A stretch of DNA of 36,808 bases, taken from positions 1 through 36,808 of the forward strand of contig JARLJB010000330.1 in the NCBI GenBank assembly GCA_031291415.1. Reading direction: 5' to 3'. Within the stretch, counting starts at the first letter, position 1. Every line of letters starts with the position of its first letter. The notes under the pieces were generated by a model. That model did not search any database. It worked only from the letters and a program-made list of their open reading frames with translations, and was not told where the DNA came from. This DNA comes from Telmatospirillum sp. GTDB taxonomy: Bacteria > Pseudomonadota > Alphaproteobacteria > Rhodospirillales > Magnetospirillaceae. Below, in pieces: positions 7,828 to 16,608 of the stretch. A program made the position numbers and the translations under genes.

Positions 7828-9402
7828 TCAGCAGGACATGCGCTTGACGCCCGAGGCGTACTGCATGATTTCTTCCTGGGATGTCTTGCGGGTTTCGAGT
7901 ATTCCCGTCACTTCACCCTCGTGGAAGACGACGACCCGGTCGGTCATGCCGAGGATTTCCGGAAGCTCGGAAGTGATCAGGATCACGCCGATGCCATCGC
8001 GCGCCAATTTGTCCAACAGTTGGTAAATTGCGAACTTGGCGCCGACATCGATGCCACGAGTCGGTTCATCGAAGAACAGAACGCGTGAATCGCGGAACAA
8101 CCATTTACCGATGACCACTTTCTGCTGATTGCCACCGGAAAGATTTTTGGCTATCTGGTTAATCGATGGCGTTTTTATATTCAGAATATTGACAAAATGC
8201 TGGGCAGCATCGCGTTCCGCGGAGTTGTTGATCATGCCCCAGCGATTGGACACGGCGTTTATATTGGCCATCGTGATGTTGGCCTTGACCGACATCATCA
8301 CGGCCAGACCGTTCATCTTGCGGTCCTCGGAAAGATAGGCGATGCCAGCCTCGATGGCGTCGACCGGCGAGTGAATCGCCAGTTCGCGCCCACCCAGGGT
8401 CACGGTGCCATGCGATTTGGGATCGGCACCGAAAATGGCGCGGGCCACCTCGGTGCGGCCGGCTCCCATCAGACCGGCAAAGCCCAGAATTTCACCACGC
8501 CGCAAAGTGAATCCGACATTCTCGAAGACACCGTCGCGTCGCAGGTCGTGGACCGCGAAGATCTCTTCGTCGGTCGGTGTCGAGGTGCGTTCGGGAAATT
8601 TATCTTCGAGCGAGCGTCCGACCATGGCGGCGACGATGTCATCAACCGTGATGTCGGAAAGATTGCGGGTGGAGACATAGCGACCATCGCGCATCACCGT
8701 CACGCGATCGACGATGCGCCGCAATTCATCGAGCCGGTGCGAGATATAGATGATGCCGACGCCCTGCGTTTTCAGTTCCTGAATGATTTCGAACAGGCGG
8801 TCGATCTCGGACTCGGTCAGCGACGACGTCGGTTCGTCCATGATCAGGACCTCGGCGTTGAGCGACAGCGCCTTGGCGATTTCGACCATCTGCTGGCGGG
8901 CCACCGACAGCGACAAGACGAGATCGGACGATTTGACGTTGACCTTCAGGCGATCGAGATAGACCTGGGCGTCCGCCTCCATCTTCTTCTTGTCGATGAA
9001 GAAGCCCTTCTTCGGCTCGCGGGCGAGGTAGATGTTTTCGGCGACGGTAAGATGCGGCACCAGATTGAGTTCCTGGTGAATGATGGTGATACCTGCCGCT
9101 TGCGCATCCTGGATCGACTGAAAGTGCCGAACCTCACCTTTGTAAACGACCTCGCCTTCGTCAGCCTGGTAAAGGCCGCTGATGACCTTCATCAAGGTCG
9201 ATTTGCCGGCGCCGTTCTCACCGCACAGGGCATGAACTTCGCCGCGACGAAGATCGAGATGGACATTATCGAGGGCGAGGACCCCCGGGAAACGCTTGGT
9301 GACCCCCTTGGCCGTGAGGATCCACTCATCGTCGGGTTGTTCGGCTGCGCCGGTCTTGGAGAAAGCGGTCTCGTGGACCTGCGCAAAGTTGTTTGTCGGC
9401 AT
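7828..9402 (-). CDS. Sugar ABC importer ATPase with two nucleotide-binding domains, RbsA type
   Basis: The product has 524 residues: a ~25-residue extra N-terminal tail and two fused ATPase domains. Domain 1 has Walker A GENGAGKST (61-69), signature LSVARQQ (165-171) and Walker B LIMDEP (186-191). Domain 2 has the degenerate Walker A GLMGAGRTE (310-318), intact signature LSGGNQQK (421-428) and Walker B LFFDEP (442-447). This asymmetry is normal in RbsA/MglA/XylG proteins, where only one site hydrolyses ATP efficiently. The protein drives the permease encoded 27 bases downstream. The ATG at 9402 has AAGGGG about 10 bases upstream. It is separated from fucI by 115 bases holding a stable hairpin. 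Confidence 0.93.
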   Translation of the reverse strand: MPTNNFAQVHETAFSKTGAAEQPDDEWILTAKGVTKRFPGVLALDNVHLDLRRGEVHALCGENGAGKSTLMKVISGLYQADEGEVVYKGEVRHFQSIQDAQAAGITIIHQELNLVPHLTVAENIYLAREPKKGFFIDKKKMEADAQVYLDRLKVNVKSSDLVLSLSVARQQMVEIAKALSLNAEVLIMDEPTSSLTESEIDRLFEIIQELKTQGVGIIYISHRLDELRRIVDRVTVMRDGRYVSTRNLSDITVDDIVAAMVGRSLEDKFPERTSTPTDEEIFAVHDLRRDGVFENVGFTLRRGEILGFAGLMGAGRTEVARAIFGADPKSHGTVTLGGRELAIHSPVDAIEAGIAYLSEDRKMNGLAVMMSVKANITMANINAVSNRWGMINNSAERDAAQHFVNILNIKTPSINQIAKNLSGGNQQKVVIGKWLFRDSRVLFFDEPTRGIDVGAKFAIYQLLDKLARDGIGVILITSELPEILGMTDRVVVFHEGEVTGILETRKTSQEEIMQYASGVKRMSC

Positions 9403-9476
9403 GATCTGTCACCCCTTGCCTTAAGGCCGGGTTTCGTTGTCGCGGCCCCCTTGTCACCGGGACCGTATTGGGAAAT

Positions 9477-9507
9477 GGAGGCGCCGACTTTGACCGGCGG
9501 CGCCTCC
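9477..9507 (-). other. Perfect 10-bp hairpin between fucI and the ABC ATPase gene
   Basis: GGAGGCGCCG (9477-9486) and CGGCGCCTCC (9498-9507) form a perfect stem with an 11-base loop, starting 10 bases after the fucI stop on the transcript. It lacks a U-run. It may set relative expression of the enzymes and the transporter, either by partial termination or by protecting the fucI 3' end. Confidence 0.6.
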
Positions 9508-9517
9508 GGCGCAGATA

Positions 9518-11296
9518 TCAGCGGTAAAGCGGACCGAAGTTCCCGCAGGCCCGGAAATCGGCACCTTCCTGATCCTGACCGAACATGCCCCAGGCGCTGG
9601 GCCGGAACAGACTGGCCGCGTCGACATTGTGCATCGCCACCGGGATGCGCAGCATCGAAGCCAAGGTGATCAGATCGGCACCGATATGGCCGTAGGAGAT
9701 CGCCCCATGGTTGGCCCCCCAGGACGCCATCACCTGATAGACCGAGGTGAAGGCGCCTTGCCCGGTCAGCCTGGGCGCGAACCATGTGGTCGGCCAGGTC
9801 GGATCCGTCCGCTGGTCGAGAGTGTCGTGAACCTTGTCCGGCAAAGCGGCAGTCTCGCCTTCAGCGATCTGCAGAACCGGCCCCAGGCCCGCGACCAGAT
9901 TGAGCCTGGTCATGGTGACGGGCATGCCGCCGCGGGTCGTGAAATCGGACGAGAACCCGCCGCCCCGGAAATAGCCGAGATTGGCAGCACAGAACTTGGT
10001 GGCGTCGAGGCAGCGTTTCTGGTCTTCCGCAGTGACTTCCCAGAACGGTTTCATGGCGGGACGGCCGTCCACGGTCATCTCGCCGGTCCCGTCGAGGCAG
10101 GTCGCCCCGGAATTGATCAGATGGATCAGCCCGTTGGCTGCGGTTCCCTCGGGCTGCCAGCCACTGACCCGGCGAATGGCGTCGGCACTCCAATAACTGC
10201 GCACGTCCGAGAAGATCTGCGAGCGCGCCGTCAGAAGATAGCCGAACAGCATGCCGACGCCGTTGAGACAATCGTTCTCGGTCGCCATCACCAAGGGCTG
10301 GCGCGCCCCGTTCCAGTCGAACGAGGTGTTGAGCATGGTCTCCATGAAGTCGCCGTTCGGCATGAAATCGGTCCATTGCCGCTGGCCTTGAAAACCGGCG
10401 GCAATGGCGTGATGACCTTCGGCTTCCTCGACCCAGCCGAGTTCGGCCAACCGCGGGTTGCCGACCATCAGGTCACGCCCGATCAACGCCATCTTGACGC
10501 AGATCTCCCAGTCCTGGCGCTTGCGCGCCGCGTCGGAGCGATGCTCCGGCGCGTTGGGATCCTGCCCCTCGCGACAGTTTGCCTCGACCCAGGCCAGGGC
10601 GCGGGCATATTCCTTGGGATCGTAGATCCCCATCTGCAGGCGACGCTGGAATTCGCTCATATCGACGCTCTCGTTACGCATTCCCAGATAGTTCTGGAAA
10701 AACGCCGGATCGACGATAGAACCGCCGATGCCCATCGAGACGCTGCCCATCGCCAGATAAGCCTTGCCGCGCATCGTGGCGACGGCCAGACCGGCGCGGA
10801 CGAACCGCAGAATCTTCACCTTGACGTCGTCGGGGATCGCCCGGTCGTCACGGTCACGGACCTCGCTGCCATAGATGCCAAAGGCCGGCAGTCCCTTTTG
10901 CGTGTGGGCCGCCAGAACCGCGGCGAGATAGACGGCGCCGGGCCGCTCGGTACCATTGAAGCCCCATACCGCCTTCGGCAAGCTGGGATCCATGTCCATG
11001 GTTTCCGCGCCATAACACCAACAAGGTGTCACGGTCAGCGAGACGCCGACATTTTCCCGGCGAAACTTCTCGGCGCAGGCGGCAGCCTCGGTCACGCCAC
11101 CGATCGTCGTGTCGGCGATCACGCATTCGACCGCCTCGCCGTTGGGATGGCGCAACGTGCTGGAGATCAGCGCGGCGACGGCTTGCGCCATGCCCATGGT
11201 CTGTTCTTCCAGGCTTTCCCTGATCCCATTGCGGCGGCCGTCAATGGTCGGCCGGATGCCGATCTTGGGCATATCCTTGGAAAATACGCTGTTCAT
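9518..11296 (-). CDS. fucI: L-fucose isomerase FucI
   Basis: The product has 592 residues (E. coli FucI has 591). It converts the aldose L-fucose to the ketose L-fuculose and needs Mn2+. The metal ligands known from E. coli (Glu337, Asp361, His528) correspond to Glu340 (VMATEND), Asp364 (IFSDVRSYW) and His530 ([16 protein letters not shown]). The N-terminus [20 protein letters not shown], and [14 protein letters not shown] further on, are characteristic. The chosen ATG 11296 has GGGAG eight bases ahead; an upstream extension is AT-rich and lacks coding character. It follows fucA by 68 bases. This is the surest marker that the operon handles L-fucose (the family can also act on D-arabinose). 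Confidence 0.97.
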   Translation of the reverse strand: MNSVFSKDMPKIGIRPTIDGRRNGIRESLEEQTMGMAQAVAALISSTLRHPNGEAVECVIADTTIGGVTEAAACAEKFRRENVGVSLTVTPCWCYGAETMDMDPSLPKAVWGFNGTERPGAVYLAAVLAAHTQKGLPAFGIYGSEVRDRDDRAIPDDVKVKILRFVRAGLAVATMRGKAYLAMGSVSMGIGGSIVDPAFFQNYLGMRNESVDMSEFQRRLQMGIYDPKEYARALAWVEANCREGQDPNAPEHRSDAARKRQDWEICVKMALIGRDLMVGNPRLAELGWVEEAEGHHAIAAGFQGQRQWTDFMPNGDFMETMLNTSFDWNGARQPLVMATENDCLNGVGMLFGYLLTARSQIFSDVRSYWSADAIRRVSGWQPEGTAANGLIHLINSGATCLDGTGEMTVDGRPAMKPFWEVTAEDQKRCLDATKFCAANLGYFRGGGFSSDFTTRGGMPVTMTRLNLVAGLGPVLQIAEGETAALPDKVHDTLDQRTDPTWPTTWFAPRLTGQGAFTSVYQVMASWGANHGAISYGHIGADLITLASMLRIPVAMHNVDAASLFRPSAWGMFGQDQEGADFRACGNFGPLYR

Positions 11297-11364
11297 CTTG
11301 GACTCCCTTGCAACTCTTTGAGTCTTATTTTTCGAATTCCATCGATCCTTCGAGCGCACCGCTG

Positions 11365-12072
11365 TCAGTGAAGGCGCGCACCGCCATGAACCGGCGGCTC
11401 AACCCGTTCGGTGATGGAGGGATCGATCTCGTCCGTCTGCTTGCCGTATGTCTTGAAGCGCTGCAGCACGACATCCATCTGCGGATCGCTTAACAGGGCT
11501 CCGCCGCCGAGCATACGGGTGCCGATGTAGATGCGCGCCAGATTTTCGACTTCCGCCAACACGCCGAAGGTGCCGTTCAAGGTCTTGCCGACGGCGATGA
11601 CGCCGTGATTGCCGAGCAGGCAGGCGTTGCGTGGCCCCAGTGCCTCCAGCGCCTCGACCGACAACTCTTGTGTGCCGAACGTGGCGTAACCGGAACATTT
11701 GACGACCGAACCGCCGCTGACGCCCACCATGTAATGGATCGGCGGAATGTCGAGCCGGCAACAGGCGAGAATCGCACAGTGCGTGGCGTGACTATGCAGC
11801 ACGACGTCGACGTCCGGCCGCGCCTTGAATATGTCGTGATGAAACCGCCATTCAGAGGACGGAATGAAGTCGCCGTAATAGCGCCCCTCATTGTCCATCT
11901 CGACAATCTGAGAAGGATCCATTTTATCGTAGGCGATACCGGATGGAGTAATCAGAAATCCGCCATCGATACGAACACTCAGGTTTCCGGCCGATCCGAC
12001 ATTAAGATCTTCCGAATTCATTCTTTGACATGTCGCGATCATTTCTTTGCGGATCGCGGTCTGACTGTCCAT
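11365..12072 (-). CDS. fucA: L-fuculose-1-phosphate aldolase FucA
   Basis: The product has 235 residues and is a class II (zinc) aldolase of the AraD/FucA family. It cleaves L-fuculose 1-phosphate to dihydroxyacetone phosphate and L-lactaldehyde. The zinc ligands His93 and His95 (VLHSHATHC) and His156 (LLGNHGV) and the catalytic acid Glu74 (SSEWRFH) line up with E. coli FucA His92, His94, His155 and Glu73. The phosphate-binding GNLSVR (30-35) is also present. ATG 12072 has AGAGGATAAC before it; a start at 12096 would have no ribosome site. It is the first catabolic gene after the regulator and the small 70-residue gene. Confidence 0.95.
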   Translation of the reverse strand: MDSQTAIRKEMIATCQRMNSEDLNVGSAGNLSVRIDGGFLITPSGIAYDKMDPSQIVEMDNEGRYYGDFIPSSEWRFHHDIFKARPDVDVVLHSHATHCAILACCRLDIPPIHYMVGVSGGSVVKCSGYATFGTQELSVEALEALGPRNACLLGNHGVIAVGKTLNGTFGVLAEVENLARIYIGTRMLGGGALLSDPQMDVVLQRFKTYGKQTDEIDPSITERVEPPVHGGARLH

Positions 12073-12117
12073 CGTTGTTATCCTCTCAAATGTCACGACT
12101 TCGGCTCTGACGCGACA

Positions 12118-12330
12118 TCAGTCAACGACCAGGTTGCTCGAAGCAAAATGGAATTTGGATTTGACCAGGAAGAGTGGCCGCCCATTGACGCCCCCACAGC
12201 ACGGGTGGCAGGCGACGATCTCTCTGCCGCGGGCAGCCAATGGCAGGCCGCCGCGAAGGACGTCGAGGGTCAGCTGTGCAACGGCGGCGTTATCGCCAGG
12301 GGTCGTACCCCAGATGAACGTCTTTCCCAT
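12118..12330 (-). CDS. Unrecognised 70-residue protein of the fucose operon
   Basis: This small frame starts inside the 3' end of the DeoR regulator gene (41-base overlap) and ends 45 bases before fucA. The start ATG at 12330 has GGAG with a 6-base spacing (GGAGTGGGAG then ATGG), the same arrangement seen before the genes at 24350 and 35009, which supports real translation. Codons favour G or C in the third position as in neighbouring genes. The protein opens MGKTFIWGTTPGDN, has a central Leu-rich stretch, then a Cys cluster ACHPCCGG at about residues 43-50, and ends SSNLVVD. I do not recognise a family and see no signal peptide or membrane segment. The Cys cluster could bind metal, but that is speculation. 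Confidence 0.5.
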   Translation of the reverse strand: MGKTFIWGTTPGDNAAVAQLTLDVLRGGLPLAARGREIVACHPCCGGVNGRPLFLVKSKFHFASSNLVVD

Positions 12331-13189
12331 CTCCCACTCCGTATTTCGGGCCGTTATCGGCCTCGTCGTCTTTACCCTTGGACACGGCAGGTCGTGCGGC
12401 GGCGGAATCGTCGCTGCGGACGTCAGCGACAAGCACGGTCTCGCACGCGTCGGTCAGCATCTTGTGAGCCTTGTCGGAGATGCCGCTGTCGGTGATGAAA
12501 ATATCGACCTCGGCCAGCGGACAGACGATCAGGCTCCGGCTTTTGAGAAATTTCGAACTGTCGGCGAGAACCACCAGGCGTTGGGCCTGTTTGCGCACGG
12601 CGCGAACCCCGCGCAACGGCAACGGGTCATCTTCCATGATGCCGGCCTGCGTTACCGCATGGCAGCCGACGAAGAAGGTACTCGCCGCAATGTGATGGAT
12701 CGGTTCTTCATCGAAGGGGCTGAGCACGATGCCCTGCTGGGCCAGAACTTCGCCGCCGGTCATGAAAACGCGGTTTTCCGTATTGAAAGCCAAGTGGCTG
12801 GTCACCGGGAGAGAATCCGTCAGGACAGTCAATCCCGAGTGCGGCAGGTATTCAGCCAACCGCATCACGGTGGTTCCGCCGAACAGGATCAAGGTATCGG
12901 GCGTTTCCACCAGTTCGAGAGCCCGCCGGGCAATTGCGTCCTTGGCCGCCATGTTGCGCAACTGATGCTCGCGGAAGAAGTAGGACTGCAGCGGCTTGGG
13001 ATCAATCCGCGTCACTTGCGCGACACCGCCCCGGATCTTGCGGATCTTGCCGTTGTCACACAGTTGATCGACATCCCGCCGCAGTGTCGCGCTTGAGGCA
13101 TCGATGACGGACAGCAGCTCCTCGTAGGAGACCGCGTCGCGTCCTTCGACACACTTCAGAATAAGTTTGCAGCGTTCTTCCTTAAGCAT
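12290..13189 (-). CDS. DeoR-family transcriptional regulator of the L-fucose operon
   Basis: The product has 299 residues. Residues about 18-55 form the DeoR winged helix-turn-helix (VSYEELLSVIDASSATLRRD, then IRKIRGGV). The rest is the sugar-phosphate-sensing DeoR sensor domain with ILFGGTTVMRLAEYL, VFMTGGEV, FFVGCHAV and VVLADSSKF. It is longer than usual (about 255) owing to a charged, low-complexity tail after residue ~255. It is the first gene of the operon and its ATG (13189) has AGGATCTC upstream. By context it senses a fucose intermediate such as L-fuculose 1-phosphate and controls the operon; whether it activates, as E. coli FucR does, or represses cannot be told. It is distinct from the second DeoR protein at 23562-24350. 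Confidence 0.88.
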   Translation of the reverse strand: MLKEERCKLILKCVEGRDAVSYEELLSVIDASSATLRRDVDQLCDNGKIRKIRGGVAQVTRIDPKPLQSYFFREHQLRNMAAKDAIARRALELVETPDTLILFGGTTVMRLAEYLPHSGLTVLTDSLPVTSHLAFNTENRVFMTGGEVLAQQGIVLSPFDEEPIHHIAASTFFVGCHAVTQAGIMEDDPLPLRGVRAVRKQAQRLVVLADSSKFLKSRSLIVCPLAEVDIFITDSGISDKAHKMLTDACETVLVADVRSDDSAAARPAVSKGKDDEADNGPKYGVGDGKDVHLGYDPWR

Positions 13190-13235
13190 GATTGAGATCC
13201 TATGTCTGAGATCGGCAGGCAGTCAATCGGAATGG

Positions 13236-13271
13236 TGCAAATTATTGCAAAACGCGTCATCGTTTTTTCAA
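13236..13271 (-). promoter_or_regulatory. Candidate sigma70-type promoter and operators of the fucose operon
   Basis: On the minus strand TTGAAA (13266-13271) and CAATAA (13242-13247) are 18 bases apart, giving a start near 13235 and a leader of about 46 bases to the regulator ATG. Overlapping the -10 is the dyad TGCAA-4-TTGCA (13236-13249), and inside the spacer is AAAACG-6-CGTTTT (13249-13266). Either could be the operator of the DeoR protein. This is judged by eye only. Confidence 0.4.
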
Positions 13272-13294
13272 TTCTGATCACCAAGGACTGATTT

Positions 13295-13327
13295 TGATGC
13301 GCATTTTTCGCAGAAGTCTGCGCATCA
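13295..13327. promoter_or_regulatory. 9-bp inverted repeat upstream of the fucose promoter
   Basis: TGATGCGCA (13295-13303) and TGCGCATCA (13319-13327) are perfect inverted arms separated by 15 bases, about 25 bases upstream of the candidate -35 element. This position fits an activator or a second regulator site. No U-run or gene end nearby suggests a terminator. Confidence 0.4.
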
Positions 13328-13613
13328 GTGCCATTCTGACGTATTTTTCTATGCCATTCGACATATTTTGAAAATTTCTGACAAGACATTCGGCAGGGAT
13401 GTCCATCGAGGATGACAAGATGGCGTTTCCTCCCGGAGAGCGCTATACAATGCCCCGCCGTCTTCATCCTTAAGACTTTTGCGCCGATTGATTTCTGACG
13501 TCCTGACGAACTCTCCCGCCGGGATTTCGCTCCCGTCGTTGCAACAGACGCCGGGACACCGCCGAGGTCAGAAGGCGCGGGTGATAGGACAAACCGGTAC
13601 CTAGCCCTGATCG

Positions 13614-13958
13614 ATGGCAACGCCAACCGCGGCAAAAGGATTTTCAGACGTGACTCCGGTGACGGACAAAGGACGCTTTCTCAGGGCATTGGCCTACGAG
13701 ATCCGCCGCAAACGACCGGCCGACGAAGCCCTCGCCGATTGCATCGACAAGGAAGGGCGCGGTGGCAGACATCGCTCGTTCCGCGAGGCCAGCGCCGCCC
13801 TGGAAAGCGATGGATTCGTTGCCGCCCTGCGGGCGGCCGGGATGGTCGGGGAGGAAGCCTCGGCCGTTTTGCAAATCGTCGTGGAGGCAAATGACCATCG
13901 TTTACTGGCCAGCGCCATCGATACACTGGCCGACTTCCAGGCCAATCAGACAGCCTGA
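13614..13958 (+). CDS. Hypothetical protein, 114 residues
   Basis: This is a probable real gene because its codons have the local third-position G/C bias and the product is a coherent soluble helical protein (RFLRALAYEIRRKRPADEALADCIDKEGRGG, then RHRSFREASAALESDGFVAALRAAGMV). It has no signal peptide or membrane helix. I do not recognise a family. ATG 13614 has no clear ribosome site; a GTG at 13650 preceded by AAGGA would give 102 residues and may be the true start. It is followed after 34 bases by a glutathione S-transferase gene on the same strand, with which it may be co-transcribed. Confidence 0.55.
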   Translation: MATPTAAKGFSDVTPVTDKGRFLRALAYEIRRKRPADEALADCIDKEGRGGRHRSFREASAALESDGFVAALRAAGMVGEEASAVLQIVVEANDHRLLASAIDTLADFQANQTA

Positions 13959-13992
13959 TTCACAAAGGCGGCAGCGGCTTCCAGAGAGGTGC

Positions 13993-14610
13993 ATGATGCG
14001 GTTGATTGGAATGATGGATTCGCCTTATGTGCGGCGGGTCGCCGTGTCACTTAAACTGATGGGCCTCCCTTTCACCATAAAATCGGTGTCGGTCTTTCGC
14101 GACTTCGATGCTTTTGCCCGGATCAACCCCGTCGTGAAGGCGCCGACATTGGTGACCGATGACGGCATTGCACTGATGGATTCCACGTTGATCCTCGACC
14201 ATCTGGAACGACTGGCGCCGCCGGAACGCCGGTTGACGCCGGACGATCTTCACGACCATGCCCGGTCCCAGCGGATCTTAGGCCTTGCTTTGGCGGCCTG
14301 CGAAAAGACTGTGCAGATTGTCTACGAAACCAGTTTGCGGCCGGAGGAAAAGCAACATCAACCTTGGCTGGATCGCGTCTGGAGTCAGGTCCGGGCAGCT
14401 TATCGGCTGCTCGACATCGAGATCGGAACGGGCGACGGCTGGCTGTTTGGCGTACGTCCGTTGCAGGCCGACGTCACCGCGGCGGTGGCTTGGCGCTTTA
14501 CCAAAGCCATGTTGGGCGACGCCATCACGACGGCGGAGCATCCGCATCTGGCCAGACTGTCGGAACGGGCCGAGGCGCTACCCGAATTTCTTGCCCTGCC
14601 ACCCGAATGA
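13993..14610 (+). CDS. Glutathione S-transferase family protein
   Basis: The product has 205 residues with the two-domain GST layout. The N-terminal thioredoxin fold (about 1-78) begins MRLIGMMDSPYVRRV, where the Ser-Pro pair is the usual glutathione-contact position of bacterial GSTs. It continues INPVVKAPTLVTDDG with the cis-Pro and ALMDSTLILDHLE with the Ser that holds the glutathione glutamyl group. The C-terminal domain is all-helical (about 90-205), with the N-cap-like DVTAAVAW segment. GAGAGG precedes the first of two adjacent ATGs (13993, 13996). Bacterial GSTs of this sort act in detoxification or as glutathione-dependent reductases; substrate is not predictable. Confidence 0.85.
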   Translation: MMRLIGMMDSPYVRRVAVSLKLMGLPFTIKSVSVFRDFDAFARINPVVKAPTLVTDDGIALMDSTLILDHLERLAPPERRLTPDDLHDHARSQRILGLALAACEKTVQIVYETSLRPEEKQHQPWLDRVWSQVRAAYRLLDIEIGTGDGWLFGVRPLQADVTAAVAWRFTKAMLGDAITTAEHPHLARLSERAEALPEFLALPPE

Positions 14611-14637
14611 CCACGGATAGTCGAAGCGACGGCAGCG

Positions 14638-15927
14638 TCACTTCGCTGGTTGAGCCCGTTCCGCTTGGGCCATCCGTTCATGACGTCCGGTCGACAAAGC
14701 GGCGACCAGACCACAGACAGCGGCGAAGGAAAGCCAGGCGCCGGGCATCGCCCGGTTGTCGAAGACGTGAATCAAATAGGTGCAGATCGCCGGAGTGAAC
14801 CCGCCGAAAATGGCGGTTGCCAGGCTGTAGGCCAGCGAGAAACCGGAGGTACGGACTTCGATGGGCATGATTTCGGTCAGGAACACCACCATCGCGCCGT
14901 TATAGCTGGCATAGAGGAACGACAACCATAGCTCGACCGTCATCAGACGGGCAAAGGATGGCGCTTCGGCCAACCAGGACATGGCCGGATAGGCGCTCAC
15001 CAGGGCAAGACAGGTAAAGACAATCAGCAAGGGGCGCCGACCGACCTTGTCGGACAGGGCGCCCATGATCGGCAGAAGACAAAAATTCGACAGGCCGACG
15101 CACAAGGTGACGATCAGGTTATCGGTACTGTCCAGATGCAGCGTCTTGCCGAAGGTCGGGGTGTAGGCGGTGATCATATAGAAGGCCACCGTGGTCATCG
15201 TCGCCATCATGACGCCGGTCAGCACGATGCGCCAATTGGCCGCCACCGATCGCATGATCTCGGACGGGCGCGGATGGTGGCGGCGGCTCTGGAATGCCTC
15301 GGTTTCCTTGAGCGAGCTCCGCAACAGAAAGATCAACGGAATGATCATGCAGCCGACCAGCAGGGGAATGCGCCATCCCCAATCAGTCATCTGCTCGGGT
15401 GGCAACCAGGAACTGAGCAGGACGCCTAAGGACGCGGTGAACACCACGGCCAGTTGCTGGCTGCCCGATTGCCAACTGACATAGAACCCCTTGTGGCCGG
15501 GCGTGGCGATTTCCGACAGATAGACCGAGACGCCGCCAAGCTCGACGCCGGCGGAAAAGCCCTGCAGGAGACGGCCGATGACCACGAGAATCGGCGCAAA
15601 GAAGCCGATGGTTTCGTAACCCGGGATGCAGGCGATCGACAAGGTGCCGATCGACATCAAGCCAAGCGTCACCAGCAAACCGGCCCGCCGGCCTTTGTGA
15701 TCGATATAGGAGCCGAGAAAGATCGCCCCCAACGGCCGCATCAGGAAGCCGGCCCCAAAGGTCATCAAGGACAACATCAACGAAGAGAACTCGCTGTTGC
15801 TGGGGAAAAAGGCGCGCGCGATGGCCGAGGCGTAGTAGCCGAAGACCATGAAATCGTACATTTCGAGAAAGTTGCCGCTGGCGACCTGAATCACGGGCAA
15901 TATCTTCGACCGCCTCAATCCTGACAT
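14638..15927 (-). CDS. MHS-family MFS transporter, citrate/tricarballylate:H+ symporter type
   Basis: The product has 429 residues and about 12 membrane helices. The start [20 protein letters not shown], the intracellular loop [14 protein letters not shown] between helices 2 and 3, its counterpart [11 protein letters not shown] between helices 8 and 9, and [20 protein letters not shown] are typical of the metabolite:H+ symporter family, closest in my reading to citrate (CitA/CitH) and tricarballylate (TcuC) symporters. GGGATGGGGA precedes ATG 15927. It converges with the GST gene (28-base gap) and is divergent from the Rrf2 regulator. Proton-coupled import of a tricarboxylate is the family-based prediction; no catabolic partner genes are adjacent. 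Confidence 0.85.
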   Translation of the reverse strand: MSGLRRSKILPVIQVASGNFLEMYDFMVFGYYASAIARAFFPSNSEFSSLMLSLMTFGAGFLMRPLGAIFLGSYIDHKGRRAGLLVTLGLMSIGTLSIACIPGYETIGFFAPILVVIGRLLQGFSAGVELGGVSVYLSEIATPGHKGFYVSWQSGSQQLAVVFTASLGVLLSSWLPPEQMTDWGWRIPLLVGCMIIPLIFLLRSSLKETEAFQSRRHHPRPSEIMRSVAANWRIVLTGVMMATMTTVAFYMITAYTPTFGKTLHLDSTDNLIVTLCVGLSNFCLLPIMGALSDKVGRRPLLIVFTCLALVSAYPAMSWLAEAPSFARLMTVELWLSFLYASYNGAMVVFLTEIMPIEVRTSGFSLAYSLATAIFGGFTPAICTYLIHVFDNRAMPGAWLSFAAVCGLVAALSTGRHERMAQAERAQPAK

Positions 15928-16052
15928 TCCCCATCCCTTCTCAATAGTTCCCGTCCTCTGGGACTCCGGTCATCCGGGGTCATATGGGCATGCCGATCGT
16001 CGATGACCACAGCGGCAAGAGGTCTCCCACACCGCCCATCGGCAGCCCCCCC

Positions 16053-16090
16053 TTGACAGCCCCCTATATCGTAACCACTATTATTACAAA
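16053..16090 (+). promoter_or_regulatory. Promoter and candidate Rrf2 operator of the Rrf2 gene
   Basis: TTGACA (16053-16058) is followed 17-18 bases later by an -10-like ACTATT. The stretch GTAACCACTATTATTACAAA (16071-16090) covers the -10; its reverse complement matches 14 of 20 bases of the site before the flavodoxin gene, all differences being transitions. The start codon lies only about 15 bases beyond the predicted transcription start, which fits the lack of a ribosome site and suggests autoregulation. Confidence 0.45.
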
Positions 16091-16101
16091 TTCACTCTTT
16101 G

Positions 16102-16542
16102 ATGGTTCCAATGGCAAGAAACTGCCGCTTTGCCGTCGCCGTGCATATCATTACCGTGTTGGCGACGCACCGCGATACCCCGGCGACCAGCGATTGGATC
16201 GCCGGTAGTGTCAACACCAATCCGGTGGTGGTCCGCCGCATCCTCTCGGCGCTGGCCAAAGCGGGACTCGTGCAAAGCCAACGCGGCATCGCCGGCGGGT
16301 CCGCCCTGGCAAAGGAGCCAGGGGCGATTTCTCTGCTCGATATCTATCGGGCGGTGGACGAACAGGAAGCACAAGCCATGCACCACCAGCCGCCCAATCC
16401 GAATTGCCCGGTGGGCGCCCACATTGTACCGGTGCTGACGGAAATTCTGAGATGCGCCGAAGACGCGAAGCAGCAGGAGCTTGCCAAGCGTAACGTCGGC
16501 GACGTAGTGGCGGCCATCCGGCATCGGATCGCCGCCGAATAG
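16102..16542 (+). CDS. Rrf2-family transcriptional regulator
   Basis: The product has 146 residues from ATG 16102, or 143 from ATG 16111, which starts MARNCRFAVAVHIITVLA and fits the family better. Residues about 20-55 form the winged helix (TSDWIAGSVNTNPVVVRRILSAL and GLVQSQRGIAGG). The iron-sulphur cysteine triplet of IscR/NsrR is not present in its usual spacing; only NPNCPVG and EILRC remain, so it is of the cluster-less YwnA-like kind or uses other ligands. It likely controls itself and the flavodoxin-like gene 66 bases downstream, since both promoters carry related dyads. Such regulators often respond to electrophiles, quinones or redox state. Confidence 0.85.
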   Translation: MVPMARNCRFAVAVHIITVLATHRDTPATSDWIAGSVNTNPVVVRRILSALAKAGLVQSQRGIAGGSALAKEPGAISLLDIYRAVDEQEAQAMHHQPPNPNCPVGAHIVPVLTEILRCAEDAKQQELAKRNVGDVVAAIRHRIAAE

Positions 16543-16553
16543 AGTAGTTCTGT

Positions 16554-16587
16554 TTGACATTAATTTGTAACAGTAACGACTACTGTT
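16554..16587 (+). promoter_or_regulatory. Promoter and 7-bp dyad operator before the flavodoxin-like gene
   Basis: TTGACA (16554-16559) is followed by the perfect inverted repeat AACAGTA (16569-16575), 5 bases, TACTGTT (16581-16587), which overlaps the expected -10 region. The half-site is partly repeated in the regulator's own promoter at 16071-16090. This is the best candidate for an Rrf2 binding site. Confidence 0.5.
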
Positions 16588-16608
16588 TCAAGACCAAGGA
16601 GATCATAA

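Larger units (their letters stand above)
13190..13613. other. 424-base intergenic region upstream of the fucose operon
   Basis: This gap separates the divergent fucose operon and the small gene at 13614. Its half next to the regulator is markedly A/T-rich and holds a candidate promoter and several inverted repeats (listed separately). In the half nearer 13614 I see no RNA gene and no convincing coding frame. Confidence 0.5.

Noticed and set aside
9629-11371. 580-codon open frame opposite fucI
   Set aside because: Antisense shadow of a full-length, well conserved isomerase; composition is non-protein-like.
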